64,000 nt of DNA from positions 186,001 through 250,000 of the forward strand of contig CM046345.1 of NCBI GenBank assembly GCA_025403435.1, read 5' to 3'. The stretch is from Artocarpus heterophyllus (lineage: Eukaryota; Streptophyta; Magnoliopsida; Rosales; Moraceae). The notes beneath the pieces were generated by a model, which worked only from the letters and a program-made list of their open reading frames with translations, did no database searches and was not told the DNA's origin. This document shows, one piece after another, positions 47,901 to 59,753 of this stretch. The translations under genes were made by a program, and so were the position numbers. Every line of letters starts with the position of its first letter. The first letter of the stretch is position 1.

Positions 47901-48418
47901 AGGCGAAAGAGTTTCTGCAGATAGAAGACGCTAACCTCCAGAACTCGAGGTAGGGGATTCTATTTTCTTAAAGGTTTCGTCGTGTAGGTAAGTTTCGTGT
48001 TTCGGTGTAAGTAAGGGTTTTGCACTGAGGTGTGTTAGGTCATTCGAGATTTCTCAATGTGTTGGAGTGACTGCTTATGGCCTTGATCTTCCTCCCAAAT
48101 TCTCATATTCATGTCATATTTTATGTGTGTCGATGCTTTGAAATTTCTGCCCGAGCCAAGCAAGATTGTCTCAATTCATGATGTGCAGATTTAGGAAGAC
48201 GCGATCTATGAAGAAGTGCTGGCATAGATTATCGATCAACAAATGATAGGTATGTGATGCTGTGAAGTTTCGTTATTAAGAGTGGTGTGGCAGCACCACA
48301 TGGCTAATGAGGCAACCTGGGAATTAGAATCAATTATGCAGGAGTTGTATCCGTATTTATTTTGTTTCTGAGTTAGATTCTAATTTCGAGGACAAAATTT
48401 CCTTTAGAGGTGGAGAGC
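44902..48418 (+). pseudogene. Internal remnant of the outer gypsy (gag end to chromodomain tail)
   Basis: Starts within gag (SALSVGRNYALYYEDLAR, comparable to SAISVENDYVQYCEDRAK of the younger gypsy). Protease near 45390 has LFNTGAIHSLI. The RT, RNase H (LGFVLMQHGQVVAYGSP) and integrase regions run in the same order but with many stops and a gap in RT near 46200. The tail (ANEATWELESIMQEL) precedes a purine tract GAGGTGGAGAGC ending at 48418. Strongly decayed. Confidence 0.82.
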
Positions 48419-50125
48419 TGTAACACCCCGATTTTTAATTTAGTGTAATTAGTGTGAAAATAGTGAATTAGTATGCCATAATGTAAGTCTGAACTTAATT
48501 TAACTATTTTATAATATTTTCAAATTAGTATTACTTTTAATTATTTTTAATCACCCTTTATTATTTTAATTCTTTTAATTGTTATTTTGAATTTTTAGAA
48601 CCAAACAATTTATCAAATGCCTGATATATCCTCCTTTGAAAACCATGTGCTGAGGACATGGTTTTATCTGAGGAAAACTACTCCTCCTTCCTTTATTTAT
48701 TTCCTCTCCCTCTCCTTCCCTCACTCACTCTCTCAGCGCTCTCTCTCTCTCAGCTCTCCCTTTCTCTCTCTTATTCCCTCTCACATTCTCTCTCTCTCCC
48801 CCCTTTTGATTTCAAAAATTGAGCAAAAGCTCTCGATCTCTAGCAAGATTGGAAGCTTGGAAGCAAGGATTGGCCTCCACAAACTCGGATTCAAGCTTAA
48901 ATTTCAAGGTTCGTTTAACTTTTTTCAAATTTCAAACTTTTTCTCTAAACTTTTAATTTCTTCAAAATGTTATAATCTGAGTTTCTTGAGCTTAGGAAAC
49001 CTTAAATCTAAGTTAGGATAACATAAACCCTCACAAATTTGAGCTTGATTTAGACGAAATCAAGCTTGATCAAATTTTTCCCTTTTTCTTTATTTTCAGA
49101 TTTCTTTGAAATTTTTTTATGTAAATCTTGTTTAAAATTGTTTAAATGTGTTCTATTATGTTTTCTATCAATTATGAACATTACCTATGCTTGAGAATTG
49201 AGAAAACAGGTTTAGATTGAGATTTTGATGTCGAGGAGGCCGAGACTCGACATCTCAGGTCCTCAGATTTTTTCAATACTGCAGGCAGATCTTGAACATC
49301 AGCAGGCCAAACTCATGAGTTTGGCATACTGGATTCATATCAACAACAGGCCGAACTTGGAAAAGTTCGATAGGCCGGTTTTGCATGGTCGGTAGGCCAA
49401 ACTGTATAGTTCGGCAGGCCGACCGGCCATAGGAAAAATGGATGTTTTTAACCCATTTTCACTGTTTAAAACCAATATTGATAAATTTAAACTTTATAGT
49501 ATGATTTTACGGACATAAATGGCACACTAGAACACCATGAGATAGCTTGATAGTGTAGAATATCTTAAGCTAGATATTGATGAACTTAGTTTACATTTAA
49601 GGTCGTTCATGGTTTCGTAGAGCTAACATATGGCAGGTCAGGACTACGATACTTAGTCACGATGCAGGATATCGAGATAGGACTTCTACCCCTTCTTTGG
49701 TAGCCAGGTTTTTAAATGGTTTTGGCCTTAAAGATTCTTTCAAAATGTTTTCAATAAAATGACAAAATGTTTTAAATATTTTCAAAGAGGGCCTTGGCCA
49801 CAAAAAGACTTGTCACCAAATGATTTCTTTCAAATTGATTTTTAAGGAATGATAAAAAAATGAATTTCTTAGTATTTTGAATTTCTTGTCTAAAAATGAA
49901 TGTTCATGATAAATCAAAAAATGAATGTAATTGAGAATATTCGATAACATGAGATTTTAAAGAATAATAAATACATATAAAGGCATGATGCCATAATCAG
50001 AGATTGGGTCATATAGAGTGTAACCTTGAGGGCAGGTCCCGAAACCCAGCTAGGTCACTACGGTGGTGACTTATATGGTTTGCCTGAGAAAGACAATAAG
50101 ATTCTTTCTGAACAAGCAAAGAACC
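48419..50125 (+). repeat. Right LTR of the outer gypsy, first part
   Basis: Starts TGTAACACCCCG; CT tract at 48718-48805; dyad array at about 49276-49423. Interrupted after GAACC by the younger gypsy and resumed at 59193. Confidence 0.88.
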
Positions 50126-52298
50126 TGTCACGCCCCGGAGTACGGGAGGCGACGTGGCGGATTATTTAAAACAATTAAAGGAGAATTTAATTAAAATCAA
50201 GAGTTTAAGGGTTGGATTAAATATAAAATGTGAGGTTCTTTAAAACAACACCTTATAAAAGAGTTCGTGTACATCAGACAATTGAAATCATTTAAACAAA
50301 TAATAATAAAATAGTAAAGCCGCGAGTATGGGTCCTACAGACCCACAACTTGTGCACACACATGGTACTGACAATATCATAAATACAATCACAGTCCAAG
50401 TACAAATAAAGTTAAAATCTTACATGCCTTGATTTAAATAATACAAATAAATCTACTAATCCCTCTATTGCTCATGAGTCCTGTCCGTTGAATCTTCTCC
50501 AAACCTAAATGGAAAACCACCTAGAAGGGGGGGAATTTAAAACAAATAAAACATGAGCGAAAGGCTTAGTAGGACTATGTTTTATAAAATAATTTAATTT
50601 AAAGAAACATTTCATTATTCAGGAATTATTCAAAAGAAACCTTGAATAAATAATTAAATAAACAAATTTAAGTAAAGTCGTTCTACCCAGAACAGTTCAC
50701 TTGGACAACCAAAAATATCATTTCCTTTTCCTAGGCAAACCATAATAATATCACCACCGTAGTGGCCCAGTTGGGTTTTGGGACCTGCCCCCAAGGTCGA
50801 TCGCTACACGACCTGATCTCTGATATGGCATCATGCCTATGTGTTTATTATCATCATCATTCAAAACCCACTTACCGAGTGTTGTCATTTACATTTATTA
50901 TGAAGTCCATTTCAGTTCATGGTATATTAAAATATAACCGACAAATTCATTTTCAAACAACCGTTGAAAACATTTTTAATAAAAATCCTTTCCAAAACCA
51001 AATCATTTTAAAACTAGGCTACCAAGAAAATGGGGTAGAAGTCCTACCTCAATACTCGTGCTGGTGCCCAACACCGTAATCCCGGTCCGCTATACGTTAG
51101 CTCCGCGGAACCACGAACGATCCTAGATACCAACTAAGTCGATCAATCTCTAGTTCAAGACATTCTATGTTACTAAACCGTTCCATGATGTCCTAGTGTG
51201 CCATTTGTATCTTTAATATCATTCTATAAGGTTGAAATTTAAATCAGGGTACAAAACAGTAAAAATGGGTGAAAAATCATAAAATCTTCCATGCCTCGGC
51301 CGGCCTGCCGGACTCCCTGCTTCGGCCGGCCGAATTGCACAGTTCGGCCTGCCGGAAGCAAAGTTCGATCGGCCGAACATCCCCAGGTTCGGCCTGTCGG
51401 ACGGAAGGACACCGGCCTGCCGATCCCTATTCCGGCCTGCCGAACACGTGGTCCGGCCTGCTGAACTAAGAAAACCCAGAAATTCAGCCACAGGTTTTCG
51501 ATTCCCCCAAAACATAAATCTTGATTTTAACTTGTTTTTCTCAAATCCCAGGCATGGAAAACAATCATAGTTGATAGAAAAACATACTAGAGCACATTTG
51601 GACTCATTTAAACAAGATTTAAACTCAAAAATCTCAAAAATCCAAAAATGAGAAAATGGGGGGAAAAATGAAAAATCTTGAATGCAATCCGTTTTTCTTC
51701 AATCTAAGCTTAGATTCTAGTTGTTCTAAGTTCATTTAACTCAAATCAAAGGTTTCTTAGGCTTAAACAAACCTAGATTTCAAAAATGCACAAAATTGAA
51801 AATTTTTGAAAAAGTTTAGAAATTTCAAAACTAACCTCGAATCGAAGCTTCAATCCGCGCTCTCGATTGCCAAATCATGTTCCCAAGCTTCCTCCTCGCT
51901 AACCCGAAGCTTGGATTCGAATTTGGTTTCAAAAATTTAGAGAGAGATAGAGAGAGAAATGAGAGACCGAGAGAGAGATCAAGACAGAGAGAGAAGAGGG
52001 AGAGGGAGAGAAAGGAAATAAATAGAGGAAATCGGTGGGCGGTTTTACTGTGCGAAAACCATGTGCCGTCCATGGTTTTGCAAAACAGAGTGTTTTTAAC
52101 ATTTTACAAATTATTGTGTTTTAATACTCAAAACATCATTTTAAAACAACAAGAAATCATTTAGATTCATCAATTTAACAAAACCACCAAAAATTCAAAA
52201 TCCAACCAAGTAATCAAATTAATGTTGAAACATCAATTATGGCACACTAATTCATCATTTATATTACATTAACATTAAATAAATTTCGGGGCATTACA
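50126..52298 (-). repeat. 3' LTR of the younger gypsy (2173 bp)
   Basis: Plus strand TGTCACGCCC...GGGGCATTACA. Dyad array of eight units starting at 51299, 51321, 51343, 51364, 51388, 51411, 51431 and 51452. GA-rich tract 51940-52020 (CT in element sense). Confidence 0.92.
51299..51465 (-). promoter_or_regulatory. Dyad array in the younger gypsy 3' LTR
   Basis: Eight TTCGGCCTGCCGAA-like units, steps 22, 22, 21, 24, 23, 20, 21 bp. These are the best-preserved, most GC-rich units in the window; the partner LTR has them at about 58177-58345. Confidence 0.72.
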
Positions 52299-52316
52299 GC
52301 TCTCCACCCCTAAAAG
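52299..52316 (-). other. Polypurine tract of the younger gypsy
   Basis: The minus strand reads TTTTAGGGGTGGAGAGC immediately before the 3' LTR start TGTAATGCCCC. Confidence 0.8.
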
Positions 52317-52319
52317 AAA

Positions 52320-55300
52320 TTTCACCCTCGAAATTTACATCTCATTTCAGAAACAAAACAAATGCGGATACAATTCCCGCATACTCGACTCTAGTTCCCA
52401 AGTGGCTTCATCAACCCCATGATGCTGCCACACGACCTTTACCAACAGTATCTCACGACGACGCAAACTAATTACTTTCCGATCGATGATCTGAATCGAC
52501 ACTCCTTCATACATCGTATCTTCCTGAACCTATATATCGCGGAATGAAACTATCTTACCTTGCTCAGGCGGACACTTCCTAAGCATCGACACATGAAACA
52601 CATCGTGAACATGAGAAAGTTTGGGCGGAAGATCAAGCCGATAAGCGACCATACCAACGCGCTGAGTGATCTCGAACGGCCCAATATACCTCGACGCGAG
52701 CTTCCCACTCACCCCGAACCGCACAGTTCCCTTACGAGGTGATACCCTCAAGAGAACGAAATCTCCAACCGCGAACTCTAATGGTCTACGTCTCCTATCT
52801 GCGTAACTCTTTTGTCGACTCTGAGCTGCCCTCAATCGATCTTGAATCACCGCGACTTTCTCGTTACTATCACGGATCTCATCCGGCCTAACACACAAGT
52901 GACCGACACGGTCGCTCATACAACGCCTCAAACGATGCCATACCAATACTCGCCTGATAGCTATTGTTGTGCGTGAACTCTGCCAAATGCAAACATTGCT
53001 TCCAATTCCCGCCGAAGTCCAACGCACAGGCACGCAACATATCCTCGAGAATCTGAATAACCCGCTCAGACTGCCCATCAGTCTGAGGATGAAATGCCGT
53101 ACTGAAGTTCAAATCCGTACCCAAAGCCTCCTGAAAACTCCTCTAGTACTTAGCATTAAACCTAGTGTCTCGATCAGAGGTGATGGACAAAGGAACTCCA
53201 TGCAACCTCACAATGTTTTGCAGATACAAATCTCCGAGAACCTTCCTCGAACACGTCGACCTAAACAGAATAAAATGCGTCGATTTCATCAACCTGTCGA
53301 CCACGACCCAAACCGCATCATGCTGCTGCTCCGTCCTTGGCAAACCTGTGAGGAAATCCATCGTCACATGCTCCCATTTCCACCCTGGAATAGGAAGCGG
53401 CTGAAGTTGACCTGCAGGCTTCTAATGCTTGGCTTTCACCTGAAGACACGTCGAACACTTGGCCACGTACTCTCGAACATATTTCTTCATGCCTCTCCAC
53501 CAATACTGCCTCTTCAAATCGCGATACATCTTTGTGCTCCCCAGATGAATAGCAAACTAAGACCTATGAGCTTCGTCCAAAACGGCTTTCGTCACCTCGG
53601 CGATAGCTGGAACTGCAAAACGCTCCTGGAAATACAATGATCCATCTGCATGCACGCTCCATTCTTTAAACTGCTCCCCGTTCTGAATCTGCGACCAAAT
53701 TCCTTGCAAATGCTGATCCTGCCACTGACTTTGCTTCACCATCCGAACAAGAGCTAGGGTCGCTTCCACATGATATACCAAAACTCGATCACGGTCTTCA
53801 TGATACTGTAGCCTAAACTCACTCACTGTCGCATCCCTGCTCCAGTCCTCAAAAGCCAAATAAGCGAGAATTCCTAAAGACTTCCTGCTAAGCGCATCCA
53901 TGACCACGTTTGCTTTCCCGGGATGATATTGCAATGCAAAATCATAATCCTCTATATACTCTACCCATCTATGCTGCCTCAAATTAAGATCCCTCTGAGT
54001 GAACAAATATCTCAAACTCTTGTGATCGGAGAAGACCTGAAACGACGCTCCATACAAATAACACATCCAAATCTTCAGCGCATGAATCACCGCCGCGAGC
54101 TCTAAATCATGAGTAGGATAATTCCACTTGTGAGGTCGTAGCTGTCTCGATCCGTACGCAACTATACGTCCATGCTGCATCAACATGCACCCAAGTCCAC
54201 GCCCTCAAGCATCCCCATAAACCTCATACGGCTCGTCACTGCTAGGAATAACCAACACTGGAGCTGAAGTCAACCGGTTCTTCAATTCCTGAAAAGCAAG
54301 CTCACAATCTTCATTCCACTCAAACCTGACATTTTTCCTGATCAATCTCATCAACGGAGCTGCAATCTTCGAAAAATCCTTTACGAATTTCCTGTAATAA
54401 CCTGCAAGACCTAAGAAGCTGCAAATCTCTGCTACATTCCTTGGTCGTTCCCACTCCACTATGGCTTCAATCTTGGACGGATCCATAGAAATACCATGCT
54501 CCGAGATGACATGACCCAGAAACTTGACCTCAGTCAACCAAAACTTGCACTTTTTCCTCTTAGCATACAACTGGTGCTCCCGCAGAGTCTGAAGCACGAT
54601 CCAAAGATGCTGCTCATGCTCCTCCCAAGTTTTAGAATACACAAGAATATCATCGACGAACACGATCATGAACTGATCTAGATACGGCCTAAATATCCTA
54701 TTCATCAAATCCATGAAAGCTGCCGGAGCATTCGTCAACCCAAACGACATAACCAGGAACTCAAAATGCCCATACCGATCCTAAAAGTTGTCTTGGGAAT
54801 ATCCTCTTCCTTAATCCTGAGCTGATGATAACCCGACCGTAAATCAATCTTTGAGAAGTACCGCGAACCTCCCAACTGATCAAACAATTCATCAATCCTA
54901 GGCAAGGGATACTTGTTCTTCACCATAACACGATTCAGCTGTCGATAATCTACACACAACCTGAGAGTCCCATCATGTTTCTTAGCAAACAAAACCGGTG
55001 CTCCCCACGGAGATGTGCTATTCCGAATATACCCTTTATTAGCAAGCTCCTGAAGTTGCTTCCTCAATTCCTTCATTTCTGCCGGCGCCATTCGATACGG
55101 TGCCATAGAAATTGGTGCTGTCCCTGGAAACAACTCGATACCAAACTCAATTTTCTGATGCGGTGGTAACCCTGGCAACTCGTCAGGGAAGACGTCCTCG
55201 AACTCATCAACCACCAGAATCACTACACTGCCACTCAAAGCATAGGGCTCGCAATCTAGATTGGCAAGAAAAGCACAACAACCTAGATTCTTTTGCCCTC

Positions 55301-55748
55301 CTAGACACGACTTCATGAGACGCTCACTCATTAACCAATCACCACCACCTTGGTAAGTGATCATCGTCCCCCTATCAGACACTAGGGTCATTCTTCTAAG
55401 TTGGCAGTCCACAACTACATTATACCTGGACAACCAGTCCATTCCTAGAATCACATCATAGGAGCTCATGGGGAGTATAATCAAATCACTTTTCAAAATC
55501 TCATCCCCAATCTTGATTTTACAAGATTTACACATACAATTTACACACACCCGCCCCAAGGGAGAAGTTATAACTAGGGGTTCATTAAACTCTTCTATCT
55601 CTAATCCCAAGGCATGTACAAAAGAACTTGAAATGAGAGAATGAGAGGCACCGGTATCAAATAAAATGCGAGCTAAAGATCTAGAAACCAAGATCGTACC
55701 ATCGACAACCGCGTTACCAATATGAGAATCTGAACCTCCAGATGCCAT
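52320..55748 (-). pseudogene. Younger gypsy pol
   Basis: Protease ([18 protein letters not shown]). RT starts around 55130 ([13 protein letters not shown]), shifts frame near 54740, then [10 protein letters not shown] (54750-54205). RNase H ([19 protein letters not shown]) to 53557. Integrase is split by stops near 53550, 53430 and 53140, with TMDFLTGLPRTEQQ and [12 protein letters not shown]. The chromodomain-like tail (DEATWELESSMREL) is near 52400. A handful of point breaks; otherwise complete. Confidence 0.87.
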
Positions 55749-55799
55749 TGCATGAACCTACGATGACACCTTTCCTTTTCCTCTACCAACATTGATGGG

Positions 55800-56902
55800 T
55801 CCTGGATTATTCTACCGATGTTGCTGGGATGGAGACGACTGTACACTACCTGTACTCGGTGCTCGATACTGAGGGACACTACGTTGAAAATGCTGCGGCT
55901 GTTGTCCCCGTGCCGGATATGAGAACTACTGAGGAGAGAACTGGGGATACTGCAACTACGGGTACTGCTGAGGCGGAGGTAGGGTCTGAGGCTGAGACTA
56001 TGACTGGCATCCTCCCCGGTCTGAGATCTAAGATGGGCACTCCTGATTGGGCAATTCCTCTTGATGTGTCCGGGCTGCTGATAGAAATGACAATGGAAGC
56101 TGTAGGGATTGCTGCGCCCGCTGCCAGATGAACTGCTGCTACCACTGGTCGCGCCACCTTGCTTGTTCTTCCCCAGAGTCGAACGGCTACTGGTGCTCTT
56201 CCTACCGCTCCTCTATGGTCCCCTTGAAGCCTTGGCTCGGTCCTCACAATACTGCACATAATCATTCTCCACGGATATCGCCGACGACACAAGCTCTCCA
56301 AAACTCCTAAGCCGTACAGCAACCAACTGTCGCCGAATAGGAGCATTGAGCCCTTCTTGAAACTTAGTACATTTCTCACGCTCCGATGCCACAGCTGATG
56401 GAGCAAACCTAGCCAACTTATTAAACCTTGCCTCATATTCCCAGACTGACAACTCACCCTGCTGCAACCTATAGAACTCAGCTGCCTTCTGGTCTCTATA
56501 CCCCTGCGAAAAATATCGATCATAGAACAGCTCCTCGAACCTGTCCCAACTGATATCACCACCGCGCTACAAACGCTTAGCTTGTTTCCACCAAGTGTTG
56601 GCGCCACCCTCGAGCTTATACGCAGTAAACTCAACACGATATTCCTCAGGCACACCAAGGGTATCCAAATGCTTCAAAACCGAATCCAGCCAATACTCTG
56701 CTAACTGCGGATCCCCATTACCATCAAAAGTCAAAACAGACGCACGTTGGAATTCCTTAAAATACGCATGCCGACTACCAACATCAGAATCTCCCGGCCT
56801 AGCCCTGGCTGCCATCTGCCGAAAAGCCGCAAACATAGACCACATCATGCCCTCATCATTTCCAAACTCGGCGTCAGCTGTCGAACGACGTCTAGGTGCC
56901 AT
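55800..56902 (-). pseudogene. Younger gypsy gag
   Basis: ATG 56902. The gag core has GDPQLAEYWLDSVLKHLD. A stop at 56567 interrupts the core, and it continues with LSVWEYEARFNKLARFAPS (56467-56213). The zinc knuckle near 56050-56090 reads CHFYQQPGHIKRNC, so the second Cys is replaced by Tyr. Confidence 0.85.
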
Positions 56903-56992
56903 TCTCTCACTTCTGAAAACAAAATTTGGACTGTCAGAGGTATTTCATTGTCAAACCTATGTGTGCACAATTCCCAAGGTTCATAACCTTGA

Positions 56993-57004
56993 GTTCTGAT
57001 ACCA
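56993..57004 (-). other. Primer binding site of the younger gypsy
   Basis: TGGTATCAGAAC on the minus strand, three bases inside the 5' LTR: initiator tRNA-Met type with one deviation from TGGTATCAGAGC. Confidence 0.85.
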
Positions 57005-57007
57005 TTC

Positions 57008-59187
57008 TGTCACGCCTCGGAGTACGAGAGGTGACGCGGCAGATTATTTAAAACAATTAAAGGAGAATTTAATTAAAATCAAGAATTTAAGGGTTGGATT
57101 AAATATAAAATGTGAGGTTCTTTAAAACAACACCTTATAAAAGAGTTCGTGTACATCAGACAATTGAAATCATTTAAACAAATAATAATAAAATAGTAAA
57201 GCCGTGAGTATGGGTCCCACAGACCCACAACTTGTGCACATACATGGTATTGACAATATCATAAATACAATCACAGTCTAAGTACAAATAAAGTTAAAAT
57301 CTTACATGCCTTGATTTAAATAATACCAATAAATTTACTAATCCCTCTATTGCTCCTGAGTCCTATCTGTTGAATCTTCTCCAAACCTAAATGGAAAACC
57401 ACCTCGAAGGGGGGAATTTAAAACAAATAAAACGTGAGCGAAAGGCTCAATAGGACTATGTTTTATAAAATAATTTAATTTAAAGAAACATTTCATTATT
57501 CAGGAATTATTCAAAAGAAACCTTGAATAAATAATTAAATAAACAAATTTAAGTAAAGCCGTTCTACCCAGAACAGTTCACTTGGAAAACCAAAAATATC
57601 ATTTCCTTTTCCTAGGCAAACCATAATAATATCACCACCGTAGTGGCCTAGTTGGGTTTCGAGACCTGCCCCCAAGGTCGATCGTTACACGACCCGATCT
57701 CTGATATGGCATCATGCCTATGTGTTTATTATCATCATCATTCAAAACCCAATTACCAAGTGTTGTCATTTACATTCATTATGAAGTCCATTTCAGTTCA
57801 CGGTATATTAAAATATAACCGACAAATTCATTTTCAAACAACCGTTGAAAACATTTTTAATAGAAATCCTTTTCAAAGCCAAATCATTTTAAAACTAGGC
57901 TACCAAGGAAATGAGGTAGAAGTCCTACCTCAATACTAGTGCTGGTGCCCCACACCGTAATCCCGGTCCGCTATACGTTAGCTCCGTGGAACCACGAACG
58001 ATCCTAGATACCAACTAAGTCGATCAATATCTAGTTCAAGACATTCTATGTTACTAAACCATTCCATGATGTCCTAGTGTACCATTTGTATCTTTAATAT
58101 TATTCTATAAGGTTGAAATTTAAATCAGGGTACAAAACAGTGAAAATGGGTGAAAAATCACAAAATCTTCCATGCCTCGGCCGGCCTGCCGGACTCCCTG
58201 CTTCGGTCGGCCGAACTGCACAGTTTGGCCTGCCGGAAGCAAAGTTTGGTCGGCCGAACATCCCCAGGTTTGGCCTGCCAGACGGAAGAACACCGGCCTG
58301 CCGATCCCTATTCTGGCCTGCCGAACATGTGGTCCGGCCTACCGAACTGGGAAAACCCAGAAATTCAGCCACGGGTTTTCGATTCCCCCAAAACATAAAT
58401 CTTGATTTTAACCTGTTTTTCTCAAATCCCAGGCATGAAAAACAATCATAGTTGATAGAAAAACATACTAGAACATATTTGGACTCATTTAAACAAGATT
58501 TAAACTCAAAAATCTCAAAAATCAGAAAATGAGAAAATGGGGAGAAAAATGAAAAATCTTGAATCCAATCCGTTTTTCTTCAATCTAAGCTTAGATTCTA
58601 GTTGTTCTAAGTTCATTTAACTCAAATCAAAGGTTTCCTAGGCTTAAACAAACCTAGATTTCAAAAATGCATAAAATTGAAAATTTTGGAAGAAGTTTAG
58701 AAATTTCAAAACTAACCTCGAATCGAAGCTTCAATCCGCGCTCTCGGTTGTCAAATCACGTTACCGAGCTTCCTCCTCGCTAACCCGAAGCTTGGATTCG
58801 AATTTGGTTTCAAAAATTTTGAGAGAGATAGAGAGAGAAATGAGAGACCGAGAGAGAGAGAGAGAGAGAAGTGAGCAGAGTGAAGAGGGAGAGGGAGAGA
58901 AAGGAAATAAATAGAGGAAATCGATAGGCGGTTTTACTGTGCGAAAACCACATGCCGCCCACGGTTTTACAAAACAGAGTGTTTTTAACATTTTACAAAT
59001 TATTGTGTTTTAAAACTCAAAACATCATTTTAAAACAACAAGAAATCATTTAGATTCATCAATTTAACAAAACCACCAAAAATTCAAAATCCAACCAAGT
59101 AATCAAATTAATGTTGAAACATTAATTATGGCACACTAATTTATCATTTATATTACATTAACGTTAAATAAATTTCGGGGTGTTACA
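57008..59187 (-). repeat. 5' LTR of the younger gypsy (2180 bp)
   Basis: TGTCACGCCTC...GGTGTTACA on the plus strand. GA-rich tract 58820-58910, dyads 58177-58345. It differs from the 3' LTR at scattered sites, visibly more than the pair at 9767/14755. Confidence 0.92.
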
Positions 59188-59192
59188 GAACC

Positions 59193-59753
59193 ATTTTGGT
59201 AAGAACGATTTAAATGAATTATTTGTTCATTTATTTATCAAATTCTGTTTTCTAATACTTTTCTGAATGTGAAATTTTATATTCAAATTAATGTTTTCTA
59301 ACTTAGTCCTTCTGAGCCTTCCGCTCACCTTTTCTTTATCTATTTTAAAACCCTTCCCTTAGATAGATTGCAACTTAGGACCGACTGGAAGACAACAAGG
59401 CAAACATGTAAGTTGTAGGAATTCTGTTTAGGTTATTTCTTTATTTAAATCAAGGCATGTATTATTTAAACTTTTACCTCTCATGTTAGGCTGTGATTGT
59501 AATATTTTATTGTTGATACTCTGTGTGTGCACTAATATGGTCTAGTGGGGTCCAATTTATGTTTAACTGTCCTTGTTATTTTATTTTATGATTAATTGTT
59601 TTCAAATAATGATAATAGCTTTAAAAATGTTTTAATCTATCACGTTTTTCAAAAATAACCTAAATCATTTAATTGGTGTTTTTAATAAAAAAAAATTACA
59701 TAAATTAGCTTAATCAATTCATCACGTCACTACTTGTACTTCGGGCCGTGACA
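59193..59753 (+). repeat. Right LTR of the outer gypsy, second part
   Basis: Continues the LTR broken at 50125 (ATTTTGGTAAGAACGATTT matches the left LTR near 30380) and includes the terminal 224 bp missing from the left LTR. Confidence 0.86.

Larger units (their letters stand above)
50126..59187 (-). mobile_element. Younger Tekay/Del-like gypsy element, 9.1 kb
   Basis: Perfect GAACC duplication (50121-50125, 59188-59192), two LTRs of about 2.2 kb, PBS, PPT, and gag to chromodomain-tail order on the minus strand. [10 protein letters not shown] and the RPCRS region in the integrase are hallmarks of the Tekay/Del clade as I know it. Its LTRs share blocks with those of the outer element (e.g. 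GCATGATGCCATA, CACTACGGTGGTGA), so the two are relatives. Frameshifts and stops are few but present. Confidence 0.93.
28668..59753 (+). mobile_element. Old Tekay/Del-like gypsy element hosting the nest
   Basis: The left LTR starts TGTAACACCC at 28668; the right LTR starts at 48419 and resumes after an insertion to end GGGCCGTGACA at 59753. Flanking 5-mers are GTGGG (28663-28667) and GTGGT (59754-59758), 4 of 5 matching, consistent with a decayed target duplication. Remaining internal sequence is 44902-48418; the end of the left LTR, the PBS and most of gag are gone. Insertions inside: a copia complex 30714-44901 and a gypsy element 50126-59187. Many stops show that it is the oldest layer. Confidence 0.85.

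Noticed and set aside
51269..51515. ORFs rich in Arg, Pro and Cys on both strands of the gypsy LTR
   Set aside because: Produced by the GC-rich dyad array; equivalent ORFs in the other LTR are not conserved as protein.
52969..53640. 223-codon plus-strand ORF
   Set aside because: Antisense shadow of the younger gypsy integrase and RNase H.
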